This document shows positions 1 to 11,241 of a stretch of 64,000 nt of DNA, piece after piece. Within the stretch, counting starts at the first letter, position 1, and every line of letters begins with the position of its first letter. The translations under genes were made by a program, and so were the position numbers. Location: the NCBI RefSeq assembly GCF_023856365.1, contig NC_064537.1, positions 9,774,751 through 9,838,750 of the forward strand, given 5' to 3'. Below the pieces are notes generated by a model. The model did not search any database, had not been told where the DNA came from, and worked only from the letters and a program-made list of their open reading frames with translations. This DNA is from Brienomyrus brachyistius. Lineage: Eukaryota; Chordata; Actinopteri; Osteoglossiformes; Mormyridae.

Positions 1-1698
1 TACACCCCTATTTGGACCTAAGGTCAACAGTTTCTTCAGCAAGGTGTCAGATGTGCCGAGTTGGCTTGTCCTGATTCTCCGCTCTCTCTGGTTCCTTGTC
101 ACCTCACAGATGTTCAGTTAGACTGCGATCTGGTATCTGGGCTGGCTGCTGCTTTAAGCTAAATTCAGTCTCGTGGCCATTGAGCTGTTCATGGACAGTC
201 AGATTTTTTTTTTTTTTTTAACTCTCCTGAAAATAAATTCACGCACAAATGGGTACCGTGCTGCTATTAAGGGTTGCACCTGATGGACTTGTGATTTTCT
301 CTGTGACCTACTTTTCCCATCAATTCGCAGTAGCAGCATACAGAATTCAACAGATTAGAGAGTGTTTCTCCAGACACGCATTCCACTGTGTCTTTGGCTG
401 CAATATCCGATTTGTGTCAGAGTGTGACAGCTGTGTACTCTCTTACTGATCCACATCAGTTTTGTACTTGTTTCACTTGGCTGTCTGTAGATCTGATCTG
501 TGAGCCAGGCTTCATCGCTGGCCTGCTATTGGCTGGCTGTCTTTGCTTGGATTGGTTGCCACCCAAGATGCTGTCGACACTGAGCTCAGTGGTGCTGCAT
601 TTTACTTTCGGAGAGCATAATTATTTTCTTTCCCATTCTCCCTCGCATAAACACACAGTCTCAGGCTTATAATCCTCTCTATCTTTCCTTTTTTTTCTAC
701 ATTTATGATTACAATACGGACATAATTTAGGCATTGCAGCTTTTGTAAGGGTTAATCTGAGCAGGCACCTGTAATTTTCTCTAAACTCCACAGCACAAAC
801 AAGATCTATTCCCGAAGTCTCTCTTTAAGTCGAATTTGTATATAAATTGAAATGATTACATCCAGTTTCTTATTTAGCATCAGTCGATTGTTTATACTTA
901 CTATATGGTGTTATTTGACCCTTCAAAGCAGATGAAACGATTCCAAATACACTAGAACATCCTAAACATAATAAGACGGTGTTTAATACTGTAATACCAA
1001 AAGTAAGTACATGCAGAACTGCACTGTACCTCGAGCTGACACACCACTGAAGCCACGCAATGTTTTCACGACGTCACAAAGCAGCGTACGTTCACGATTA
1101 CAAACCGTTGCTTTTGGCCTGAGTTTGTAATATAACAGGCTTTATGGCAGCATCTTTGTGAGTATGAGTTGTACATAAGTCGGATGTTTGTAACCTGAGG
1201 ACTGCCTGTCTACTGATTATTAAGAGTAAGGTCTGGTACATGCCTCAGGGTTCATAATATACCATTAAAGCTTGTATCTTTATGTAATGTAATATCACAT
1301 ATAGCAATTCTTACATGTTTTAATGGTGTGGTCTGTTGTCATGTTCTGATTGTCAGATGTCTGTTGGTGATCACAGCGGAGTATTCGGGGGGGGGGGGGG
1401 GTGGGTTGCTGTTGTTTTTCTAATCTGGGACATGCTATTCGAGCACTTATCTCCAAAGCTCGGGACTCTCTGTTCATTATGGACTCTGCAGTAGTCAGCA
1501 GGAAACGATCCCTGCACAAAATGAACGTGCCGAGCGGTGACAGAAAAGCTGGCCCCCGCATTGTTCGGCTCAGGGCATAATGGGACGCCCCCCTCGGGCC
1601 AGAGACCCTGATGAGCCGGAGGAGGTGCCCAGCCAGTGGCCCCTCCCTTCCCCAAGGGCCACTCTGCATCACCGCTGCCCTCTTTCTCCTGCCCTCAG
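1..1698 (+). other. hook2 intron, upstream of first visible exon
   Basis: I found no hook2 exon and no other gene here. The N-terminal Hook domain exons (about 160 residues) must lie left of the window. The stretch holds T-rich and A/T-rich sequence, a G-run near 1388-1402 and a pyrimidine-rich end leading to the acceptor AG at 1697-1698. Short open frames are unconserved-looking and not supported. Confidence 0.6.
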
Positions 1699-2144
1699 AA
1701 CACATCCAACAGATAGTGACCCTGGAGGAGTCGGTGCAGCACGTCCTCATGGCCTCCATTCAGGAGGTGAGAGTGCACGCCGTTATCTCTGCGTAGCCAG
1801 GGGGCGCCGTGTGCCACTTCGCATAGCCAGCGAGCTATAATTCAGCCCTCGGCTTGTGACAGCAATGTTCCTCGTCCTCAGTACCCAGGAGATACTTCCT
1901 TGGGAACCCATGTGCTGTCAGCTTGTTAAACTTTAAGGATGGTGCAAATGGCTTGAGACTGTTGTGATAAATCGTGTGTCAGGAACTGGTTCCGGTGCAG
2001 AGGAGCAGCCTCTTACCCTTTATCTCTGTGCTCAGAGCCATTTTTTGTTTCGCTGCTGACTTACAGCTCTTGACAAAGGAGACTGTGGAATCGGGGACCC
2101 CAGAGACCTATGGAGACTTTGACTACCAGGTGTGGCCCTGCTGG

Positions 2145-2198
<54 letters not shown>

Positions 2199-5100
2199 TC
2201 CCTCCTCAGTTTGGGTTCACCTCCTTCAGTTAAGCCTCTCTGCTTTCTCTCTCCCTTCAATACAGTCCCGGAAATACTATTTCCTCAGTGAGGAGATGGA
2301 GGAGAAGGAGGACTTGAGCAAGCGTTGCCGGGACTTGGAGCATCAGGTGAGGGTTGGAGAAGTTGGGGGAGGGGCCCCAGGAGGGCACTGTCGGGTGGCA
2401 CAGCGCTGTGAGGTACCCCACATCTCACCACAGAGAATGAAGCATTCAGGTCTCCGAGGAACTTTTTTTTTTTAGCTGAACGAAACATGTCATCAGATCC
2501 ACTGTCCGGTGTCTTGTGTGTCTCAGATGCCATTTTAGGCATGAGCTCATATTTCACAGGCCTTCAGTGGAGTGTCTATGGTGGATTGAAAGAGTTTGGT
2601 TTCTGAGATGCTAATTAATCCACATTTGTTCATTGACGTTAGGGCGTGACTGTGGGGCAGGGTCTGTGAAGCTGCCGTTTACAGCGTGTCTGGGGCAGCT
2701 GCCTCTCTGACTGACAGTCTGAGAGTGTCATCTGGTCTGTGGGGTCGCCGTGTGTCACAGGAGGCTGGGATTCCCCGCGTAGCCATGCTGGGGCGCCCGG
2801 CGAGTTCTCTTTGTGGAGGTTATTCTCGACTCTCTTATTGAGATACGTTAGCGATGAGGATCAGACACTGCACTGTTGCTCTTATCATCGTTCTCAGTGG
2901 TTGGTTGTGATCCCTTGGGCCTGGGACTCCGGGGGAGATTCGGTCCCTTGTAGAGAGGTGGGACTGCCCCGCAGTTTTCCCAGCACAGCTGCCGGGAATA
3001 AATGTGAGCTGTGAGTCAATCAGAAATGCATTTCAGCTGTTTGCGGTTCATGGGAGGCGCAGTGTCTGGAGAGTTTGTTTACAGCCGGAGGAGGAGATAG
3101 CGAAGGCACGACCTCGTCTCCGGCTTTGATTGCACTTACCACCGTGGCCCTGTAATATTTACTCGTTTTCCAGATTCCTCCACCCAGTTTAGTTTTCTTT
3201 TGCCCCCTGCCTGCCTGCCCCCACCCCTCCCACAGCTGTCGGTTGCCGCCGAAGAGAAGACCGTGCTGTCGGCAGAGATTCGCTCCCTCAAGGAGCAGCT
3301 GAGTCACCGCGACACGCTGGATGCCTCGTCCACCATCACGGGCAAGAAGCTGTTGCTGCTGCAGAGCCAGATGGAGCAGCTGCAGGAGGAGAACTTCAGG
3401 TGGGCCGGAACCACAGGGTGAAATGCAGAGCAGCCACGGGCCCACCGATGGCCGGGCTCCTCTCCACCAAGCACCAGAGGGGACTTCCTTCTGGTCCACT
3501 GGCGAATCTTCCACTGGTTACATGTCATGTGACAGTTCCTGAAGTACTGATTGGCTCCCCTCAACACCTTTCCCAGTGTTGGGGCCGAGTCGCTGGTCGT
3601 TTGCCTGCCAACGGCCGCATTTGCCCCCGCAGGCTGGACAGCGCTAAGGATGACCTGCGGACTCGCGCCGAGCTGCTAGAGCGCGAGGCTTCCGACCTGC
3701 AGCAGCGCAACGAGCAGCTCACCAGCCTGGCCCAGGAGGCCCAGGCTCTGAAGGATGAGATGGACATCCTGAGGCAAGCTGAGGGGGCGGGTCGTGAGGG
3801 TCTGGGGGGCCGGCGCTGGGATTCGCTGATCTGCCGTACATCCGGTAAATCTCCATCTGATCAGCATCAGTCAAGTTTTGATGTGGTGATATTACCTTCA
3901 TAACAAGTATCTTGTTAAAGTAGACCTGTCAGTAGCCATGAGAACTACAGCAAAATGGTAGGCATAGCCATGCATGGTAAAAGTGAATGAAACTGGATGG
4001 GGATGAGCCTGCGATGTGGGCTTCCTCCTGGATACCCCCGCCCTCTGAGCCCCCTGACCCCACAGACACACGTCGGAGCGCGTGAGCGGCCTAGAGGCAC
4101 TGGTGGACACGTACAAGCGCAAACTGGAGGACCTGGGCGACCTACGGCGGCAGGTGCGTCTGCTGGAGGAGCGTAACACGGTGTACATGCAGCGCACCTG
4201 CGAGCTGGAAGAAGAGCAGCGGCGCAGCTGTGCAGTGCGCAGCCAACTGGACGGCTACAAGAGCCAGGTAGGGGGCGCCGGCGCGGACAGGGGGCCGAGT
4301 CGCATTCAGAGACATCGGTGTACACTACCGGGGTCACTTGGGTTTGCTTTAGCCACAAAGGCCAAGAATCTTTTTATTTATTTATTTTTGGTCACTGTAC
4401 AGTAAAGCTTTTGTTCGGAATGGCCTCGCTGCAGGGGGGGGGTCAGGGATATCTTTTTCTTGCTGAGAGAATGGCGCAGTAATCCTCCCCCCTCCCCTAC
4501 TGTGCACGCCGAAGGTTCACGAGCTGCACGCCAAGCACACGTCGGAGGCTGTGAAGGCGGAGAAGTGGCAGTTTGAGTACAATAACCTCTACGACAAGTA
4601 TGAAGCCCTGCAGAAGGAGAAGGAGGTGAGGCCCGCCTGCTCTCCACGGCCGCTCCTCACGGTGGCGTGGGCTGGAAAGCTGAGGGAGGGTCCTGCTTGA
4701 GAGGGGGGAGGGGGACTTTCCAGGGCGAGACAAGTCACTGTAAACTGGAGGAGCACTTTGGCAGCTGTGGCCCTGGGTGTGTGGGAGAAAGGGAGCATTT
4801 TCCTGACACTGGAGTGCTGCTGCTTTAAATTAACACTCCGAGTGTACTCTAGCAGAGATTACTCTGGTCTGAGTGTTAAAGTGGCACTCCCGCTATTCCT
4901 TGTGTGCATACAACCCCCCTCCCCCACTCCAAACCTGCATACTACCATACAAAAGGGTCTCCTTGGGCTGGTTTTATCTCATGAAGAAATATCTCAGTTC
5001 AGCTATGCTTGATTTTGAAGAAAACACGTCGTAATTTGCCTACTACACATACAAGAGAATAGACAGGGGACTAGGAATCCTTTTTATTAACTTGTTATGT

Positions 5101-6268
5101 TTACTGTTTTGTAGTTACATTATAAACTAATAATTAACATTTGCAGAGATTGAGATCGCAGCTGCTAACAGCTGCTTGGCCCAGAGATGCTGTCAGCAGC
5201 TGTACAAACTCATTTTCATACTTCACTGGCTTTGAGACTGTCATGGGCAGAGCTGTTGTCCGGTCACCAGTCTGGTGTATCTCAATCGGCATGTAAAAAA
5301 GGCAGATAAAGCCAGGTTTAGTACGCCTTCATCAGGCGCCGCTGCGTCGGGGCGCGTGCCCTCACCGTGACCCCGTGCGTGCGTTTCACAGCGCCTCATC
5401 TCGGAGCGGGACACCCTGCGGGAGACCAACGAGGAGCTCCGCTGCGCGCAGGTGCAGCAGACATTTCTCAGCCAATCGGGTAAGGCTGCCGGGGAGCCAC
5501 GCACCTGGGTCCCCCGCCGGCTTCCTTTGGCAGGCGTCGAGCCGTGTCATATTCTGCTATCTGTCTCCCCCTGGAGGTGGCCTGTGTGATGACTCGGCTT
5601 CCACTGTGGGAAACCTGGCTTCTGAGATCATGCCCACAGAGTTCAAGTAAGCCCCTTAAAACCCCCCCCCCCAACCCAAAAAAAAAAAAAAAAAACACAT
5701 GCACGCATTGTTTTCTCTAATGTGACACCTTCTGTTTTCCAAACACGGTGATCTGGGAATGGCGGCATCTTCCAGATCCCTGGGGCACGGATGGGTCCGC
5801 TTCTGTATTAAGGAGTAAATTAACACCCTTGTGCAAATGGTCTCTGCTCCCCCCCTGCTGCGGGCCCCCAGGGAGACGGTGGTACGGCTGCAGAGCGAGA
5901 ACAGGATGCTGTGCGCGCAGGAGGAGAGCTACAGGCTGCAGCTGGCCGAGGTGCAGAGCCAGCTGGAGGAGTCACAGAGGAGACACAACACCCTGGAGAC
6001 CCAGAACAGGTGCGTGGGCACCTTCCAGCAGCTCCCCGGGGAGGCGGGCCGCCGTGGGGCGTCGGTGCCGGGCGATGCGGAGTTGCGGGAAGCCTGTGTT
6101 CACATTCTCTAGAGCAACAGAGCGGGTCTGCGTGGGCCAGGCTGGACGGCACCGGTGCCAGATGATCGTGTGTGTTACTGAGTAGGAGTGCAGCTTTTTT
6201 CTGATCTGCTGACGACAGTGTGAGCCCGGCCGTGGGCAGCGTGCTGGCCGGCGAGCGGCGTGTGACAG

Positions 6269-6358
<90 letters not shown>

Positions 6359-8168
6359 ATCTCCTCTCCTCCAGGCTGGACCGGCAGCAGATCGCAGAGC
6401 TGCGCAGTCAGGTGGAGGAGCTGCAGAGGGCGCTGCAGGAGCAGGGCAGCAAGGCGGAGGATGTGAGTGCGAGGATGGCGGTTGGGGCCTGCCGTGTTCA
6501 GGCTGGCCCAGTCGGGCCGCTGTCCCTTTTGCTTGCCGCAAAGCCAGAAGACGGTGAAGGCGGCAGTGATCACTCTGCGATGGCAAATCCAGAGCGAGAC
6601 TTTCTGCCCTGTTTGATCTGAAGAGCCATGCGCTCATTCTTTCCAGTCTTGGGGGGCCATGGGTAATATTTAGCAAAAATTAACAATTCAGGCAGGAGAT
6701 GCATTAATTGTTAATGCTAGAGCACGTATCCTGAAATTAATTTGATTTATATTCAATTTTTCAGTGATTTTTTTTTTTTTCTGCTTGGTGTTTTAATGGG
6801 GCATAATTATTATTATTATTTTTTTTAATAAGCATCTTAAAACCCTGCGTCTTCAAAGCCCGCAGGTCCTCTTGGCCCCCCAGGAGCGAAGCTTCCGGAA
6901 TGCCCCCCTCCCTTCTGATCACGTGGCGTGTCACTTCCTCTTTGTGATTGTCATTGCCAGTGTTCCCCCCAAAAAAAAATCATAACCTGTTTGCTGTGGA
7001 AAATCACCACTAATGCCTGATCTCTCCTCCGTTCTCCCTCGCCTGTCCGAATCTGAATGCGGTGCACGTCACAGGCCATTGTAAGTACCTCCCCAGAGCA
7101 CGCTGACCGTAACCCCCTCCCCCCCCCAGTCCTGGGATCCTTCGTTTCGTGTGCTAATCTTCCTTCCCCGTCTTGCCCCTCCCTGTACAGTCATCCTTGT
7201 TGAAGAAGAAACTGGAAGAGCACCTGTGAGTACATGGCTCCTCATTATTTACGTTACCCCCCACCGCCCATCACTGCTTGATCCCACATGACAGGTGCTC
7301 ATGTTCCAAACCTGGGTTGTTGCTAGGGAGAAGCTTCATGAAGCTCATTCAGACCTGCAGAAGAAGAAGGAGGTCATCGACGACCTGGAGCCCGGCATGG
7401 ATAACAACAGTGAGGGCCGCACCGCTGCGAGGGCATCGTCGCCGCGCCCACTGTCCTGCTTATTTCCTGTCTCCTTGCATTTCAGTGGCCAAGAAGATCA
7501 GCGAGCTGCAGGAGATCCTGAGGAAGAAGGATGAGGACATGAAGCAGATGGAGCAGCACTACCAGCAGTATGTGGAGAAGGCTCAGACGGTCAGTGTGCA
7601 GATCTAACCACGAAGGGAGTCGACAACTCCGAGCTGGTCAGTCCTCTGTGGCCGTGAGAAGCATTCAAGGTTTATGTGACTTGTAGGTGATAAAGACTGT
7701 GGACCCCAAGAAAAAGTCCAGCTCTCCAGAGGTGCAGAATCTCAGGAACCAGTTAAATGAGAAGGAGAAGAAGCTCCACTACCTCGAGGTATGAGACCTT
7801 GGTGCCTGTCTGGTCCTAATTTTAATCGCGGTGCAGTTCGAGACTCGCCAAACGTCCTCAAAATGACGCTCCCTTCTGACGTACAGCAAGACTTCGAGAA
7901 GTCAAAATCCAGACACGATCAGGAGGAGAAGCTCATCATCAGCGCCTGGTACAACATGGTGAGCAGCAGTTCGGCCTGCAGGAGTTGCCTGTGTGCAGGC
8001 AGCCTCCCCTTGACCTTTGACCGTTCGTCCTCGCAGGGCATGGCTCTCCATCAGAAGGTCGTGGGTGAGCGCACGGGGTCCCCAGGCCAGGCGCAGTCCT
8101 TCCTAGCCCAGCAGAGACAGGCCACCTACGCCAGACGCAGCCTCTCTGCCAGGCTGCAGCACAGATGA
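1699..8168 (+). CDS. hook2: HOOK2, dynein cargo adaptor (3' 18 exons; N-terminus outside window)
   Basis: Hook proteins link dynein-dynactin to endosomal and centrosomal cargo and bind FTS/FHIP through the C-terminus. Exons that splice in phase: 1699-1766, 2067-2129, 2266-2346, 3236-3399, 3633-3773, 4066-4267, 4515-4625, 5392-5479, 5577-5646, 5872-6009, 6375-6462, 7075-7080, 7191-7225, 7327-7409, 7486-7589, 7687-7788, 7887-7958, 8037-8168 (TGA). They give about 581 residues, nearly all coiled coil, starting at the family motif TLEESVQHV and including EDLGDLRRQV, ALKDEMDIL, KKLLLLQSQ and EEKLIISAWYNM. The C-terminus (AQSFLAQQRQATYARR) matches HOOK2 more than HOOK1/3. The intron after 3773 has a GC donor and exon 12 is only 6 nt. 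Identity as HOOK2 is also supported by neighbours BEST2 and GET3. Confidence 0.95.
2149..2191. repeat. (GT)n microsatellite in hook2 intron
   Basis: About 21 uninterrupted GT dinucleotides lie just after the donor of the exon ending at 2129. Simple repeat; the cysteine/valine open frame across it is an artefact. Confidence 0.97.
6271..6357. repeat. Long (GT)n microsatellite next to a hook2 splice acceptor
   Basis: About 43 uninterrupted GT units end 17 nt before the exon at 6375, so they occupy the place of the polypyrimidine tract/branch region. Open frames of alternating Cys-Val or Thr-His over it are spurious. Confidence 0.97.
7075..7080 (+). CDS. hook2: hook2 6-nt microexon (Ala-Ile)
   Basis: The six bases GCCATT are flanked by a perfect acceptor (CACAG) and a perfect donor (GTAAGT). 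They keep frame between the exon ending ...SKAED (6462) and the one starting SSLLKKKLEEHL (7191). Human HOOK2 has the residues AI at this position (KTEDAISILLKRKL), so the microexon restores the conserved protein. Too short to appear in any ORF scan. Confidence 0.85.
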
Positions 8169-9540
8169 GCCCTTTGTTCCAGGGAGTGTATTGGGGGAAA
8201 ACGGAAAACGCTTCATGGTTTGAGGAGGTGTATAACGGCACAACACGGTGCAAAGCATTTTATCTTCCTCACTTGGCCCCTACTACCCTAACCCAATAAG
8301 TATTTGCTGTTTTTATTTGGTTTTATTCCACTACTTCCCTCCCTGCTGTACATTTGTTTTTTTTAATGGTGTGCTGCTTCCCCCTACTGGCCCATGAAGG
8401 TAAATGCAGACGCTGAGAGTCTGAGACTTGGTGGCGCCGGTTGGCCTCTTTGTAAAAGTACACGCCTTACAGTGAAGGAACGTGGCGCCTTAATGATTTC
8501 GGCTCGAGACACTACCATTTAGAGGGGGGGGTTCCTTTAAAAAGGCTGCAGCTACAGAACCTTTGCCTTTATGGGTTTTTTGGTGGGAATTTTAAAGTAA
8601 TTACCAAGTAGCAATTACTGTGTAGTTCGTTTTACTGGAGTGATTTTGTTCTTACTCTTTAAAAAAAAAAAACTACTGATGATGAAATCATTTGGTGGCT
8701 TTTAAATGTGCACTTTTGGTACATGTCCTGTACAGAGAGACACTCATCTCATGACCTTGGCGTAAACATTTTCTGAAGGTATGGGGAAAATTTAAAAAAT
8801 TTTCCATGCAGTATCTGTCACGATCATCAGGCACTTTTTATAGCGGATTTTGCTCTGAATATTACTATGAAAACTGACTGTCTCCCAGTATGCACCAAAT
8901 TAGTACACTGGCCTTCTAATGTGACTCATTTTAACTGGAAGACTGAAGGCTGCTCATGTCACTGATGTGCGGCAGCTGTAGATGTTGGTACTGCGCTGTG
9001 GGTGTACGGGGAGCCTTTAGAAATGTACTTCTTTAGTACAGGTACACTGGATGCCTCCCCTTTGAGTGTCTGACGCTTCTCCAGTTTTCCTGTCCTGCTC
9101 CTTACTTTCTCTGAATCACTGTCATTGATGTTTCACTGTTGAAACCAAAGTTTTAAATGCTTGCAGTTTTTTTTGTTTGTCTTTGCTTGTTGTTTTTTCT
9201 TTTGCTCTGATTCAGAAGCTGAATCGTCCCCGAGTTCCTTTTTGTCTCGTTCTCCTGGTGTGACGCTGTAGCTGCTTCCATGGGGTGGGGGGGGGGACCT
9301 TTGGGAGGACCTTTGGGAGGACCCCCTGCTTGCCAGCTGCTGCTCCGGCTTCAGACTGAGACTGACTCTGGGTGGGGGGGGGGGGGAGGTCTGGCTGTTG
9401 CCGTCCCGCAAACTTATGGAAACTGTTTGTTGTGAAACGGCTTCAAATTTTTGTTTTTATCCTACCAAGGTGGTTTTACAAGTGGAGCTCGTCTGTTTTC
9501 TGTTATCCACACTAGAAATAAAACAGACATTAAGTACCAC
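8169..9540 (+). other. hook2: hook2 3' UTR
   Basis: No coding potential after the hook2 stop. A/T-rich sequence with G-runs (9288-9296, 9374-9386) and a short repeat of ACCTTTGGGAGG near 9298-9322 leads to a poly(A) signal. The extent is inferred from that signal. Confidence 0.7.
9517..9522 (+). terminator. hook2 poly(A) signal
   Basis: AATAAA in a downstream A/T-rich context, the last canonical signal before the convergent best2 gene begins on the other strand. Confidence 0.65.
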
Positions 9541-9913
9541 AATGTCCTTGTTTCATTTCTGCGGAATCCTCTTATTCCATAACTACTTCTACCGCCTGTT
9601 CAGGAATCACTAATTACGTATGTGCAGCCTGTAACTTGAGACTTCTTCGTATTTAAAATGATCACTTTCCATACCAAACGCCTAAGAATGAAGTAGGTGA
9701 TATAGCTGCTGCTGTTAATAGCTATCAGACTGTTTGCTTTGGGAACTGAGGGCATCAGCAGTCCGTCTTCCCCTGTACTGGCACATGTGTCATGTGACGT
9801 CCGAAAGAACGTGCAGCCCAACACAATGGGCTTTTTCCACATGGTGGTGGCAGGCCAATATTTTGCCATTCGTCTTCAAAATGAAAGGTTTTCAGTGCAT
9901 TTGTAGTGTATGA

Positions 9914-9919
9914 TTTATT
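9914..9919 (-). terminator. best2 poly(A) signal candidate
   Basis: On the minus strand an AATAAA (overlapping a second one) lies about 30 nt after the best2 stop codon, which would give a very short 3' UTR. Another signal further on cannot be excluded; hook2 ends about 400 nt away on the opposite strand. Confidence 0.5.
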
Positions 9920-9948
9920 TATTTTTTTACCGGGGGGAAGTTGGATGA

Positions 9949-11210
9949 TCAGTGTGGCATTGTGGGAGACTGGCGTTCCTGGGAAGATGTGACATCGAAG
10001 CATGGAACGGTAAGGAAATTTGGTCCTGATTTGTTCTTAGTGGTTTCGGTAGGAAGGCTAGGTTTGACGCTGAATTGCTCACTGATTGGTTGGATAGCGA
10101 AGAAGTCCTGGACGGAGCACGGAGTACTGCTGCGGGGGGTCGGACACTGTTCCTCGATCCTGAGGGAGATGGGGCGGGAGAAGCTACCCTGCTGGAAGTG
10201 GCAGGTCAGGGAACCGTGAGCAAACAGGCCAGAGGCTTGTGCGGCACTCTGTGTGAATGAGTCATTATGCGTGGGAGGTGGAGAAACCAGAAGAGGAGGT
10301 GTTTGGTTAGAGGTCTCCGCTTCTCTCCCCTGCATCACATTGCTATCCACCATTATCGTGGTTTTCCCACCTTCTGCTCTCACCTTCCCAGCTGCTTCCT
10401 GACACTCATCAAACCCCAGTGCCCTGCTTGGGCTGGTGGTGTCCACAAAGCTATAGATGGTGCTTCTGGTCCTCTGGTTGGTGCCAGGAGTCTGGAATCT
10501 GTCACTGTCGTCGTCAGTGCTGGGCACTGGTGATGTTTGGGGGTGACCATGCGTCTGCAGTGGGGACGAGGTGTGGAGGGGGGCGTCTCCCATAAGGCCA
10601 GATGGAGACGGCCCATCGTTCAAAAGGTGTTTAAGGAGGGACAGGTTGAGGTTTCCGCTTTCGGACTCCTCCAGGTTCTCTGCAATACCTCCTAGGCTTT
10701 GGAAGGCCATCTCCTCTTTGGGAATTCTGAACGAGAGAATTAATTCCAGAACTTAATAAACCTGACCTCTGCTTAACATTGTAAGGATTCTGATTCAGTT
10801 CTGAGTATATTGTCTTGACAGATGCACAGTGGCTTTATTCGATCCTGAAGCGGGAGTAGCGATTAAAAATGAATGCAAAAACCATGGCAGGCAGTGTTTT
10901 TTGATGACTAATGCATAAATCAGCTGGAACTCACACCATGTCAAAGGTGGAGCCCTGGAACGAGGGTTTGCGGGGGACAGAGCGCGTGGCGGCTGTGTAA
11001 GGTGGCCTCGGATTGGAGTCGTCCCAGTATCGGTCCCTTTGCAGGGTAGGCAGGTCGCCGTACATCTCGTCCACAGCCATCATGGACACCTGGAGGGGTG
11101 AACACAACCAGCGTGTGGGCCATTTCCAACAGAGCTAGAGAAAGGCCTTTCCATGACTAATCCTGAAACGTATATGGTCAAAAAGAGTGTGTGACGCAGC
11201 AGGTTAAGCT

Positions 11211-11241
<31 letters not shown>

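Noticed and set aside
1580..1698. Additional hook2 exon left of 1699
   Set aside because: Open, but it does not resemble the Hook sequence expected before HIQQIVTLEESV and the acceptor at 1698 is strong.
6220..6621. Open frames of alternating Cys-Val or His-Thr
   Set aside because: They are translations of the (GT)n tract; only 6375-6462 is coding.
10075..10533. Plus-strand ORFs in best2 last exon
   Set aside because: Shadows of the best2 coding frame on the minus strand.
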